Assembly: GCF_047495875.1 (NCBI RefSeq)
Contig: NC_092497.1
Location: 6,354,937 to 6,418,936 of the forward strand
Length of the DNA: 64,000 bases
Source: Pithys albifrons albifrons
Taxonomy: Eukaryota > Chordata > Aves > Passeriformes > Thamnophilidae
Direction of reading: 5' to 3'
Shown: in pieces, positions 53,807 to 63,151 of the stretch
Layout: every line of letters begins with the position of its first letter
Numbering within the stretch: position 1 is the stretch's first letter
Notes under the pieces: generated by a model
Told to the model about the DNA's origin: nothing
What the model saw: the letters and a program-made list of their open reading frames with translations, nothing else
Databases searched by the model: none
Program-made: the position numbers and the translations under genes

Positions 53807-53865
53807 GAAGAGGGACATCATCATCATCATGGCTAGGCTTCACGAACGAAGATTTGAGAAGGGCA

Positions 53866-53950
53866 CTACCCACGCTTGCTGCAAGAGTGCTGGTGGCTAA
53901 AAAGGCCGATATGGGATAGGCAGGTCCAGTCACAAAAGGCACAGTGGAAC
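53866..53950 (-). other. C-terminal zinc-finger motif of the RTE protein
   Basis: Read in the polymerase frame past the premature TGA, this end encodes FHCAFCDWTCLSHIGLFSHQ followed by HSC and a stop. The Cys-x2-Cys, SHIGLFSH and terminal Cys pattern matches the small finger found at the end of this RTE-type protein family. In copy 1 the same region is decayed (FHCAFLTRLAYLMSP). Confidence 0.7.
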
Positions 53951-55880
53951 GTCTCCCTGGGTGACATTGGCAAAGAACGGTTCTTTCTCCATTGTCTTTT
54001 CTCCTCAAGACTGACTCACCGTGCATTCTCAAAGGAAGCAGCAGCGTCGTGAATCGTGTGTCTCCATGAATCCCGATTGGAGGCCAGAGTGGACCATTGG
54101 TGGCAGTCAATATGGCCAAGGCTGACGTGTTGTTTCAGGGAGTCCTTGTATCTTTTCTTCGGGGCTCCTCTCTTGCGGCAGCCAGTGGCAAGTTCACCAT
54201 AGAGCACAATGTTTGGGAGGCGGTGATCCTCCATCCTGGAGACGTGCCCTGCCCAGCACAGCTGCGTTCTCATCAGCATGGCCTCGATACTGCTGACCCC
54301 TGCCTGTTCAAGAACAGACACATTGGTCACATAATCAGACCAGTGGATGTTTAGGATTGAACGGAGGCAGCGCTGATGGAAGCGTTCGAGAAGCCGCAGG
54401 TGGTGGCGGTAGATGACCCAGGATTCAGACCCATATAAAAGAGTAGACAGTACAATGGCTCTGTAGACACTAATCTTTGTACTTTTCTTCAGGTGTTTAT
54501 TGGACCAGACTGTCTTATGGAGTTTTCCGAAGGCTTTGTATGCCTTTCCTAGCCTGTTTTCTATCTCTTTGTCGATCTTACTGTCTGAGGAAATGATACT
54601 TCCCAGATAGGTGAACTGCTGGACTGACTTAAGCTCTGAATTGCCTATGGTGATGTGAGGATGATGGAAGACTTCTTGAGGTGCAGGTTGGTAGAGAACT
54701 TCTGTCTTCTTCAGGCTGACTTCCAGCCCAAAAAGCTCAGCAGCCTCTGCAAAGCAGGATGTTAAGCACTGCAGAGCTGCTTCTGCGTGAGCAACAAGGG
54801 CGGCATCATCAGCAAAAAGCAGCTCACGGACAAGGTGATTCAGGGTCTTGTTGGGAGCCTTCAGTCGCCTTAGGTTGAATAGGCTTCCATCGGTACGATA
54901 TCGGATGTGGATGCTGTTTTCTTCATCGACATCTGCTGTGGCTCTTTGGAGCATCATGCTGAAGAAGATTGTGAATAGAGTTGGTGCAAGAACGCAACCT
55001 TGTTTCACACCATTGGTTATTGGAAAGGGCTCAGAGAGTGCATCGCCATATCTGACCTGTCCACGCTGATCCTCATGTAGAGGGATGATCATTTTGAGGA
55101 ACTTGGGGGGACATCCTAAACGTTCCAAGATCTGCCACAGGCCTTTTCTGCTCACACTGTCAAAAGCTTTGGTGAGGTTAACAAAGGTTACATAGAGACC
55201 TTTGTTCTGTTCCCTACACTTCTCTTGCAGTTGTCTGAGAACAAACACCATGTCTGTGGTGCTCCTATTGGCTCTGAAACCACACTGGCTTTCAGGTAGA
55301 AGATCTTCTGCAATAGTGGGTACTAATCTGTTCAGAAGTATTCTTACAAGGATATTACCAGCAATGGAGAGCAAAGTAATAGCTTGGTAATTTGAGCAGT
55401 CTGAATTTTCTCCTTTTTTCTTGTACAGGGTGATGATGACTGCATCACGGAGATCTGGTGGTAGTTCCCCTTGTTCCCAGCAACGCACAACAAGCTTGTG
55501 GAATTTGGCATGGAGTGCTTGACTTCCATCCTTCCAAATTTCAGGTGGAATTCCATCAACTCCAGCTGCCTTGCCAGTTTTCACTTGTTGTATGGCCTTG
55601 AGTATCTCTCCCATAGTAGGGGCTGCATCCAATTCATGTTTCACCGGTTGTTGTGTAATGTGATGAATTGCTGAGCCTTGGACTACACGGTTGGCACTGA
55701 AGAGAGTCTGAAAGTGCTCAGACCATTGGTTCAGGATGGAGGTTTTATCTGTTAGAAGCAGCTGACCATCTGCACTGAGTAGGGGGCTTTGAACCTGGTG
55801 TGTGGGTCCGTACACTGCTTTCAGGGCCTCACAGAATCCTTTGGTCACCCAAACCTGTGCATAGTTGTGTCTTTTCTGCT
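53866..55880 (-). pseudogene. RTE reverse transcriptase of copy 2, nearly open
   Basis: The polymerase would copy element RNA at a nicked target site. A 610-codon frame (54016-55848) covers it. In order it has IQQVKTGKAAGVDGIPPEIW, then LYKKKGENSDCSNYQAITLL, QCGFRANRSTTDMVFVLRQL, motif A, GVKQGCVLAPTLFTIFFSMM, the catalytic LLFADDAALVAH box, FTYLGSIISSDSKIDKEIEN and WAGHVSRMEDHRLP. Motif A reads FVNLTKAFD: the catalytic first Asp is Asn (codon 55177-55179), which should abolish activity. A TGA at 54013-54015 ends the frame early. Beyond it, in the same frame, a C-terminal finger (Cys-x2-Cys, then SHIGLFSHQHSC) runs to the stop at 53866-53868. Upstream, a frameshift near 55860 separates it from the endonuclease. 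Confidence 0.88.
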
Positions 55881-57110
55881 AGGTTGAGCCACCATTTGTT
55901 CTGGATGTCTCGAAGTTTCTATTGGAGCTTGCTGCATGCAAGACGAAAGGCGGCTTTTTTTATATGGCAAGATGGCTGAGGAAGGTGTGCTTGGTGAGCA
56001 GTTCTCTTCTTCTTCAGCAATTCCTGGGTCTCTTGATTGTTCTCATCAAACCAGTCTTTGTTTTTCTTGGAGGAGAAGCCTAGGGACTCTTCAGAGGACT
56101 ACAGGATGCAACTTTTAATATGTTGCCAAAGTGCTTCAGGAGAGGGATCTATGGGATTATCTTTAAGTCTAGTTTGAAGGTTTCCCTGGAAGCTGTCTCT
56201 CACTGTGGCTGTTTGAAGATTGCTGACTTGGAGCCTCCTCCTTGGAATGCCGCCTCTCTCAGGTTTGGGCTTGAAGTGGAGGTTAAGTTTGCAGCACACA
56301 AGGCGGTGGTCTCTTTGACATTCTGCACTTGAGTATGACGGACATCACTGACATTTCTCTGTTGTACTAAGATATAGTCAGTGAGGTGCCAGTGCTTGGA
56401 TCGAGGATGCATCCAGGTTGTCTTCAGGCTGTCTTTCTGTTGAAAGATAGTGTTGGTGATGGTGAGCTGCCGTTCTGCGCAAAACTCTAGCAGGAGGCGT
56501 CCGTTGTTGTTGCAGTTTCCAATGCCATGCTTGCCCAGAACTCCTTTCCAGGCTTCAGAATTCTTACCTACTCTGGCATTTAAGTCACCAAGGATTATGA
56601 TCTTATCATCTGCAGGAACATTTTGGGTGAGGCGGTGCAGGTCTGTGTAGAATTTGTCTTTTTCCGCTGGGTCAGCTTGGATAGTTGGGGCATATACGCT
56701 AAAAAGAACAACGTTGCTTGTTGTGTAGAGGGAGGCGTAAGGACATAATGCGATCGGAATGACCTGTCGGCAGATTTTCAAGTTCGGAGGCAATGGAGTT
56801 TTTAATCATGAAGCCAACTCCTGAAAGGTGTCTTTCAGTTTTGGGTTTGCCTAACCAGTAGAGTGTGTAGCCAGCACCATGTTCTTTAAGGCTGCCTTCC
56901 TCATGAAGATGAACTTCACTGAGAGCAGCAATGTCAATGTTGAGCCATGAGAGTTCATGGGCAATTAGAGCAGAGCGACGCTCAGGACATCCACTATCCC
57001 CAGTATCAAGCATGGTTCTGATGTTCCAACATGCGAGTGTTAGTTTGAGCACATCTTTGCAGGCAGGTGTATGCCTTTGAAATCTCTTTGTTTTTGTTTG
57101 ACCGCATGGA
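55880..57110 (-). pseudogene. RTE endonuclease (APE type) of copy 2, frameshifted
   Basis: The N-terminal frame (56699-57052) has LACWNIRTMLD with the metal-site Asn, [11 protein letters not shown] with the catalytic Glu, and GVGFMIKNSIASELENLPTG. After a frameshift between about 56699 and 56793 the next frame (56200-56793) carries VYAPTIQADPAEKDKFYTDL, IILGDLNARVGKNSEAWKGV and LTDYILVQQRNVSDVRHTQ. A second shift near 56310-56330 moves the final DHRLVCCKLNLHFKPKPE block, with the catalytic Asp-His pair, into a third frame (56099-56299). The linker that follows (FDENNQETQELLKKKRTAHQ) is readable in pieces up to the polymerase. The true start codon was probably upstream of 57052, as coding-like sequence extends into that region. 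Confidence 0.85.
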
Positions 57111-57810
57111 AGATGCCGGTTGGCCGCGGTTATCCAACCGGGTGTGGAGATGAGCTTTGTTTAGGCCGCCTTTGGTAGGCCCCTCTCCATGTAGAGCAAG
57201 CAGTGCTGTCCCTAGAAAAGGCTGCTTGGTCATTCAGGATGCTGCCGCAAGAGACTGTCATCTCCGGGATCAAGTCTCTAATGACCAATATCCTGAACCG
57301 CCTGCATGCAGGGTTGGGTCTGCGGCTTCCAGCTGCTTTCTATCACCTGCCGTTTTTGACCCTCACCTGTCGCTTCAGGGCTTTGCAATGTGGGTGAACC
57401 CTTCAAGCCTGTGCAATGGATTTTTTAGGTGAGGCACAGCGTGCACAGAACTGGCCACATCCTTTACTCCTAAGGTTCATCTGCCATGGCCTAGCGAGCT
57501 TGGACAGTGACAGTGAATACCTCAGGACGTAGGTTTGGTTAGAGTATCCTTCTCTTAGATGGATGGCCTTACAGGGCTAAACGAGCTCCATCTCCCCGGG
57601 TTTGGGGTTGGAGTTGTCCTTCTCCTAGGATGGTTGCCAGAGGGCTAGCGAGCCCATCCTGCCCGTGGACACACTTTGTCTGACCCTTCAGCTGAGACCT
57701 GTCTGGCATGGGAGACCCTACCGGCGGCACAAACCACCTCCAGCATAGCTCTCAACCTCATGAGGGCACGCAAGCTTCTCCCCCGCGACAAGGGGGTGTC
57801 CCCGGAGAAG
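57111..57810 (-). promoter_or_regulatory. RTE 5' untranslated region with terminal hairpin
   Basis: About 700 bases are shared with copy 1 (43607-43860 plus 44751-45296). The element 5' end can fold: CTTCTCC at 57804-57810 (minus) pairs with GGAGAAG about 30 bases later, with C-run and G-run tracts between them. Further in, a motif of about 36 bases centred on GGGCTAGCGAGC recurs three times, at about 57481-57502, 57560-57590 and 57630-57655. Internal promoters are usual for RTE 5' regions, but I see no named element here. Confidence 0.55.
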
Positions 57811-57822
57811 GAAGAGGGACAT

Positions 57823-58474
57823 AGTGACATGAGAAAATACTTGGAAAAGGGTGCACGTAAAAGTGTGCTGTAAATTGCTTAGAGCGTAAAATTCTAAATT
57901 ATTTTTTCTTGGCATGGCTAACCAAAACCTTAGCCAACATAGAACATGTACTGATAAAGTCAATGTCAAAGCTTGAAATGGAAACAATAGAAAACACAGA
58001 AACAATTACTGCCCAACTGTCTTTGTTTAAGCTGCCATTTACTTATGAGCATTTAGATCTTATTATTTCTGCTAAATTCACATTTTACTGTGGCCAGGAA
58101 AACAAGACAACAAATCTCTGTTCTTGAATTTGAGACAACTGGGCTCTAGTGAAGGTGACTCAGAGTTCCCAAGGAAGTCAGAATCGGTGTTCAAATACAA
58201 AATGCTTTAATTGTTAGACTGTTAGGAGTCATGCACTCATTTCCTTAAGGGAGAAGAGAAATAAGCTTTTTATAATCACTTAGGGATGTGAATCTATGAT
58301 TGTGCTGCAGTGCTGAATTGGAAATTAATTTCTTGCCATGCAAATCAATTTGTTCATGGGAATGGTCTCCAAATTTTTGCTAGAGTCAAAACCATTTGGG
58401 ACTCAGATTTCCTCAAGGAGTTCTTAAACAACCATTCTGCTGCATGTATTGCGGATGGTGCATTCATAAAACTG
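57823..58474. other. Unique AT-rich sequence, nothing recognised
   Basis: No gene or repeat family recognised. Confidence 0.5.
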
Positions 58475-58745
58475 TGCAATAATTTAGGCTGAAAGCGACC
58501 TCTGGAGGTCATCCATTGTGACACTTGCTTGGAGGTGTTGAGGGGAGTCAACTTCAAAGATAGAGCTTAGGCAGGTGTTGAATATAAATTCATATTATTT
58601 CCCCTCCCCAATTTTATTTCAAGGACACTGTGGGAAAACATCCCAAAGTACTTGCTAAAGATAAGTTAAACTATTTCTACTGCTCTCCAGTACCTACCAA
58701 TCCAGTCAGTTCATCATGAAGGTGTTCTAGACCATTAGACACAAG
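58475..58745 (-). mobile_element. CR1 LINE scrap, very old
   Basis: Two pieces look like reversed CR1. The first, near 58490-58520, has GACCTCTGGAGGTCATCCA, as at the CR1 3' end. The second, at 58619-58740, is like the RT palm region (AAGGACACTGTGGGAAAACA and the stretch ending GTGTTCTAGACC). The part between is missing. Confidence 0.55.
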
Positions 58746-60549
58746 TTTTTTATTGTAAATTCAGGCAAGTCAGTTCACATTCTAATCATTTATATATAAG
58801 GCTCAAGGAAAATTTGCTGCAAAGTCTCCCTTGTATTACAAAAAGTCTCGTTATGGTCAAAATGGGTAACATCTAGAATGTCCTGCTAAGAATTTATAAT
58901 TAATTTAAGTCAAGACTAGTCATCAAAATAAACCAGTGGATAATATTCCAATGAAATTAACTGAAATATTTATATTTCATAATGCAGATAAGACTGGCTC
59001 AAACAAACGTCACAGTTTCTAACCCACTCCTTAGTTTATCTCAGGTATTCTTGTAAAATCAATTAGTTTAATTTTCTGGATAATAGTAGTTCATGGGGTT
59101 GCCAATTAGTGAAGTTCTAAATAAAACAATAAATCAGAGGACAATGACTTTGTTTTCAACCTTTTTCATTTTGGTTTTTCCTATGGGTGCTTTTATAAGT
59201 TTTCCAGTAGTTTCCTTCTTGCTTTTTCTTTTCTGGTTTCTACCAAATTTTAAATGACCTTAAACTGACTGTGATTTATCAGTTGAAGTTTTTATTAGGT
59301 GTTCTCAGCCCAGTTAACATAAAGGATTAAAGTTTGTTATTTAGTGATTTCAGAGGTTGTCAGAACTTTAACTTATAAAGTATTATAAGAGCTAACCTGA
59401 AACAATTTAGGCAATAGCAGCTTACCAGAAGACCTTTGTAAACAGCCAAATCATACTGAGATTGTGTCAAGTCAATACAAGCATGGCCAGGTCAGTGCAA
59501 AGGCTGTTACCTAATGATAATCACATTAGAAACTTTGTATACTGGGCTATTCCAGGGAACACATCTGGGCTGGCAAGTTTCAAGTGTTGAATTTTTTAAA
59601 GATAAACATGTCAGTCTTCACATGTGTGTAAGATAGTCTTAATTTTCTCCAGTATTTTTTTTTCCTTCTGTATGAACAATACAAGAACTTGACTAACCCC
59701 TGTTCCCTCGTTAGACCTTGGAGGTACTGAATAATTTTTTCCTACTTGCTTTATGTACCCAATGCACATAATATGAAGGATCAGACCTGGAAATAAGAGG
59801 CAGAGAGAGAAATATTGCTTTCTTTGTTTTGCCATCAGGGCCTTTAAATCCCAATGTCTAAGGCATTTTCTCTAATTGCGTTGAAAATCTGACATAGACA
59901 ATAAATAAATTGAAGTTTCCTGAGTGCTACCTCAGTAGCTTAATTACAAAATTATTTTTATCTGAGTTTCTCAAAACTGATGAAAAAACCCCAAAACATC
60001 TAAAAGATTCAATCTTTTTAGAAGTTTGACTCTATCATAAATTGTTACTCCCTATTCAGGCACATTTTGAGGATATTATTGTCATTCTTAATTATTGTTA
60101 TTTATTTAATTCACCTTGCATTCTTTTTCAGTTCTGTTTTGTTGTTCTACAGACACTCAATTTGCTACTCCTTGTACCAGTTAGTTCCTTCATTCTAAAT
60201 TCCTCTTCTCTTAGGTTTTAGAAGATTCCCTGTTTTCAGTGATAGAAAATTTTTATGTATTAGACTACCTGAGGCTTCTCACATTACACCATCAATGTAA
60301 TGAATGCAAGCACCACTAAGCAGCCTGTTGAAATCAGAAGTAGACTAAAGCCAAACTTCCTGGGTGGAGTGTGAAGGGTAGCTCAACAGAATATAATACT
60401 AAAAGGAAAATATGTTTTTGCCATTTCACCTAACATAATGCTAAGTCTGAGGTTCTATTAGGAAACAATTTTGGATATGGAAGCTCATTTTTGGTATTTT
60501 TATCTAGTGTTAAATGCATTAGATCCACCCTTTAGAGACAACCAATTGT
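58746..60549. other. Unique AT-rich sequence, nothing recognised
   Basis: No gene or repeat family recognised. Confidence 0.5.
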
Positions 60550-60554
60550 CCTGA

Positions 60555-61137
60555 TGTAGTGGTTTTAGCTAGGCCTCAAATTAGCAGGCTCAGAGAATCT
60601 ATGTGGATTGAGAGACAGCTCTCACCTGACTGGGTAACCAAGGAAGCATTTCATACCAGATGACGCAAACTTAAGATATGTGTGCAGCAGTGGGAGGTGT
60701 TAGGTCAGTTCCATTATGGCTGGAGTACAGAGAAGACTGCTGCAGTTGTTCTCTTCTGTTAGGCCCTGCCCTGCCGTCGCTACATCGTATTTTGGTTTAG
60801 TTTCAGGGAAGTTGAAATATTTTCTTGTTATACTTTCTTGCTAGGTGTCTTTTAGAGTGCTTATGAATATAGAGTAATGGGCTTTGTATTAACCCCATGG
60901 GGAGTGGGAAGTTATTTCTTGTTATATATATAAAACTTGTGTAAGTATGTGTTATATTGTAGTTTTCTCTTACTTTTCTCTTTTCTGTATAAATACATGT
61001 AGTTAGTTTCAGCATAAACCTAGTTTGAAGGCTTTTTTCCCTCTCTCCCTCTTCTTTTTCCCTTGGCTGGTTGGGGAGGGAGGAACACTTTTTCTCTGTC
61101 CTAGACACTTGGCGTTTTGCCAGCTCAACTCAAGACA
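60555..61137 (+). repeat. 5' LTR of the provirus (583 bp)
   Basis: It starts TGTAGTGGTTTTAGCTAGG and ends CAACTCAAGACA. It is almost the same as the solo LTR at 21249-21841, with only scattered differences. A TATAAATAC box lies near 60987-60995, followed by a T/C-rich U5. Confidence 0.8.
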
Positions 61138-61143
61138 GATAAA

Positions 61144-61161
61144 TGGTGGAGATGCTGGGGA
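61144..61161 (+). other. Candidate primer-binding site
   Basis: TGGTGGAGATGCTGGGGA begins 6 bases after the 5' LTR. Retroviral primer-binding sites begin TGG because tRNAs end CCA. I cannot assign the tRNA by eye. Confidence 0.4.
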
Positions 61162-61283
61162 AGATCAAGGACACTGGCAAGTGTCCGAGAAAGTTGGCAG
61201 GGTTCCCGGGAGCATAGTTATAAAAACATTACTTGATATCTGCATTGTTTTGGTACATCCAGAACAAATAATACAAAGTTCTC

Positions 61284-61697
61284 TTGCTACTGGATGCTCG
61301 TTTTATTCCTTGTCCTGACTGTCTTTGTGAGTTTAGGCAGCTCAACTCGTACCTGTGTGAATGTAGCCACTGCAAGGAGAAGCCTTGCAGCCAAAGCAAG
61401 CTGTCTTTCTCTCCTGCCTCGCCTCAACAGCGAGCAAACCCCAAGCATGAGTCACATGGTGAACTGTTGTCCTTCCTGTGTGACCAGGGGAAAGGCATGA
61501 GGAGGTGGGACAGTGCATTTTCTTCTGTGCTTAAAGTCCAGGTATGGAAATCAAAACATAAGAAAGCTGGTAAAAAAAAGCTGTCACATGTTGAAGCAGA
61601 GATCCCAGAACAGAGCCAAGAACAGCAATTAAGCCACCCTGCCTCCAGCCGAGAGGAGGAGGAGAACAACCAAGTCTACAGGCCATTGCTGAAATAG
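61284..61697 (+). CDS. Hypothetical 137-codon frame in the provirus
   Basis: This is the longest frame of the internal region, starting 147 bases after the 5' LTR, which is where gag would begin. I do not recognise the product. The N-terminal third is Cys-rich (FIPCPDCLCEF, YLCECSHCKEKPCSQ), the middle is basic (WKSKHKKAGKKK) and the C-terminus is acidic and Gln-rich (SREEEENNQVYRPLLK). There is no CCHC knuckle or capsid motif. A second frame at 61294-61500 overlaps it and begins with a strongly hydrophobic, signal-peptide-like stretch (MLVLFLVLTVFVSLGSS). Either, both or neither may have been translated. It may be a captured cellular sequence, a decayed gag, or chance. Confidence 0.3.
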   Translation: MLLDARFIPCPDCLCEFRQLNSYLCECSHCKEKPCSQSKLSFSPASPQQRANPKHESHGELLSFLCDQGKGMRRWDSAFSSVLKVQVWKSKHKKAGKKKLSHVEAEIPEQSQEQQLSHPASSREEEENNQVYRPLLK

Positions 61698-62045
61698 AAG
61701 ACTAGCCAAGACCGTACCTCTACACTGACTTGTAGATGACAGCCAGTGGTCCTCTGAGGGCAGCTGGACCAATAAAAGAAGATTAATTGAAGCACAGGGA
61801 GGCCCACGTGTGCTGTTGGTATGTGGCAGGACACTGCCACTTGAGTAGAATCTGTGGAGATTCATCACATGGATGCTCATGTGCCCAAAGGCTGAGCTAA
61901 TGAGGAACATCACACCTGGACTAGCTTAAGGGAGAGTTGCTCCTGGCTCAATGGGCCCATGATGCCTCAGCCCACCTGTAGGTGGACGAGGCCGAGGGGT
62001 GGGTTTAACCATGGACATTATTTCCCAGGTTATCCGCTATTGTGA

Positions 62046-62225
62046 AACCCCTGAGAAGGGGATAGTGACCCCAGTGTGGGGATAGAAACTCCTGAAAAGG
62101 GGATGGAGACCCCTGAGAAGGGGATGGAGACCCCAGTGTGGGGCCAGTAACCCCAGTGTGGGGATGGTGACCCTAATGAGGGTATAGTGACCCCTGAGAA
62201 GGGGATGGGATGATCCCAATGTGAG
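62046..62225 (+). repeat. Tandem array of about nine 20-21 base mini-hairpins
   Basis: Each unit is a C-rich arm, a short loop and a G-rich arm, followed by a spacer of the type ATGGAGA or ATAGTGA. Three unit types are mixed: CCCCT-GAGA-AGGGG, CCCCA-GTG-TGGGG and, once, ACCCT-AATG-AGGGT. Another reads CTCCT-GAAA-AGGGG with a G-U pair. The array lies near the 3' end of the internal region, about 285 bases before the purine tract. Confidence 0.85.
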
Positions 62226-62498
62226 CCTCAAGGACGTTTAACCTTGAGAAAAAAAAAAGTAGCTTGCATTTTGGGTTCTGTGTTGTAGGATATGAACCAT
62301 CAGATGAAGAAGACCTGAGCTGAACTGGTGCTAGTGTCCAATGATGAACTGTTTTTCCTGCCTGAAGTACCAACCCCATCCTAATGGACTATTGCCTACA
62401 ATATGGGGGTGTGGAGGACAGCCCTGGAAAGAACAAAGACTGTTTAAGCACGGGAATAGATAGATTTATGATATGAGTGACGTAATATGGTATGGAAC

Positions 62499-62509
62499 AA
62501 GGGGTGGAA
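62499..62509 (+). other. Candidate polypurine tract
   Basis: AAGGGGTGGAA (one T) sits directly before the TGTTATGGG start of the 3' LTR, where the plus-strand primer of a retrovirus should lie. It supports the forward orientation of the provirus. Confidence 0.6.
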
Positions 62510-63146
62510 TGTTATGGGTTTGGCCAGGTGGGCATAAATTTAGGTTTTAAAGTTCAGACTAGCCCGGGAATTGTCAGCTGACTTGAGCTGGCCTGAGCTA
62601 GCTAACAGCTGACTTCATCCAGCCAATAATACTGTATTCCATACCATATTGCATCATCTCAAAAGGAGTAAAATCCAGTGTGTGGGAGTGGCTTAGTCAG
62701 TTCCACCATACCTGAGGTACAGACAGGATGTAGTGCAACTCCTGTCTTGCCAGAGTAGGCCTTGCTCCTGCTCCTACTGCTGCTTGCATTTTGTTTGAAT
62801 TCAGGGAAGTAGAAACATTTGTTGTTACTCTCTCTGTTTCTTGCTATGTGTCTCTTAGAGTACTTACATATCTAGTGTAATAGATTTTGCTTTGTATTAA
62901 TTGGGGAGTGGGAGGTTATTTCCTGTTATATATATATAACTTGTGTAAGTGTGCGCTACATTGTAGTTTGCTCTTAATTTTCTCTTTTCTGTATAAATAC
63001 ATATAGTTAGTTTCAGCATAAACCTAGTTTGGAGGGGGTTTTTTCCCCTCTCCCTCTTCTTGTTTTTCCCTTGGCTGGTTGTGGGGAGGAACAACCCTTT
63101 CTCTCTGTCTTGGACACTTGGTGTTTTGCCAGCTCAAACCAAGACA
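62510..63146 (+). repeat. 3' LTR of the provirus (637 bp), divergent from the 5' LTR
   Basis: It starts TGTTATGGGTTTGGCCAGG and ends CAAACCAAGACA. The second half, from about 62780 on, aligns easily with the 5' LTR and shares the TATAAATAC box (near 62992) and the U5. The first 190 bases or so are very different, apart from short matches around GTCAGTTCCA. Confidence 0.75.
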
Positions 63147-63151
63147 CCTGA

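Larger units (their letters stand above)
53819..57810 (-). mobile_element. RTE-clade LINE copy 2 (AviRTE-like), full length
   Basis: It is a complete element of about 4.0 kb on the minus strand, bounded by a perfect 12-bp duplication GAAGAGGGACAT (53807-53818 and 57811-57822). In element order it has a 5' untranslated region with a terminal hairpin (57810 to about 57110), an APE-type endonuclease, an RTE-type reverse transcriptase, a C-terminal zinc-finger motif, a stop at 53866-53868 and a short ATG-repeat tail. The coding region has only a few frame breaks and one clear internal stop. It lies about 8.5 kb from copy 1, in the same orientation. Confidence 0.9.
60555..63146 (+). mobile_element. 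Short non-autonomous ERVL-like provirus
   Basis: It is 2.59 kb, bounded by the 5-bp duplication CCTGA at 60550-60554 and 63147-63151. Order: 5' LTR (60555-61137), a possible primer-binding site at 61144, an internal region of about 1.37 kb, a purine tract at 62499-62509 and a 3' LTR (62510-63146). The internal region has no protease, polymerase or envelope motif that I can find, so the element would depend on another retrovirus for movement. The two LTRs are clearly different from each other in U3. Confidence 0.75.

Noticed and set aside
54097..54354. Forward frame of 85 codons, also present at 41092-41346
   Set aside because: Its conservation between the two places comes from both being antisense to RTE polymerase coding sequence, not from a separate gene.
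57770..57811. HDV-like self-cleaving ribozyme at the RTE 5' end
   Set aside because: The terminal hairpin is real, but I could not lay out the double-pseudoknot core by eye, and the element appears to start with C. It is kept as a structure only.
60803..61108. Reverse frames with shared protein sequence at 21590-21832, 60803-61108 and 62897-63094
   Set aside because: These are antisense frames inside related LTRs. The similarity reflects shared LTR descent.
61284..61697. Captured chemokine-like gene in the provirus
   Set aside because: A signal-like start, a Cys-x-Cys and a basic tail are present, but in different frames, and the later cysteines do not fit the fold. There is not enough evidence to name it.
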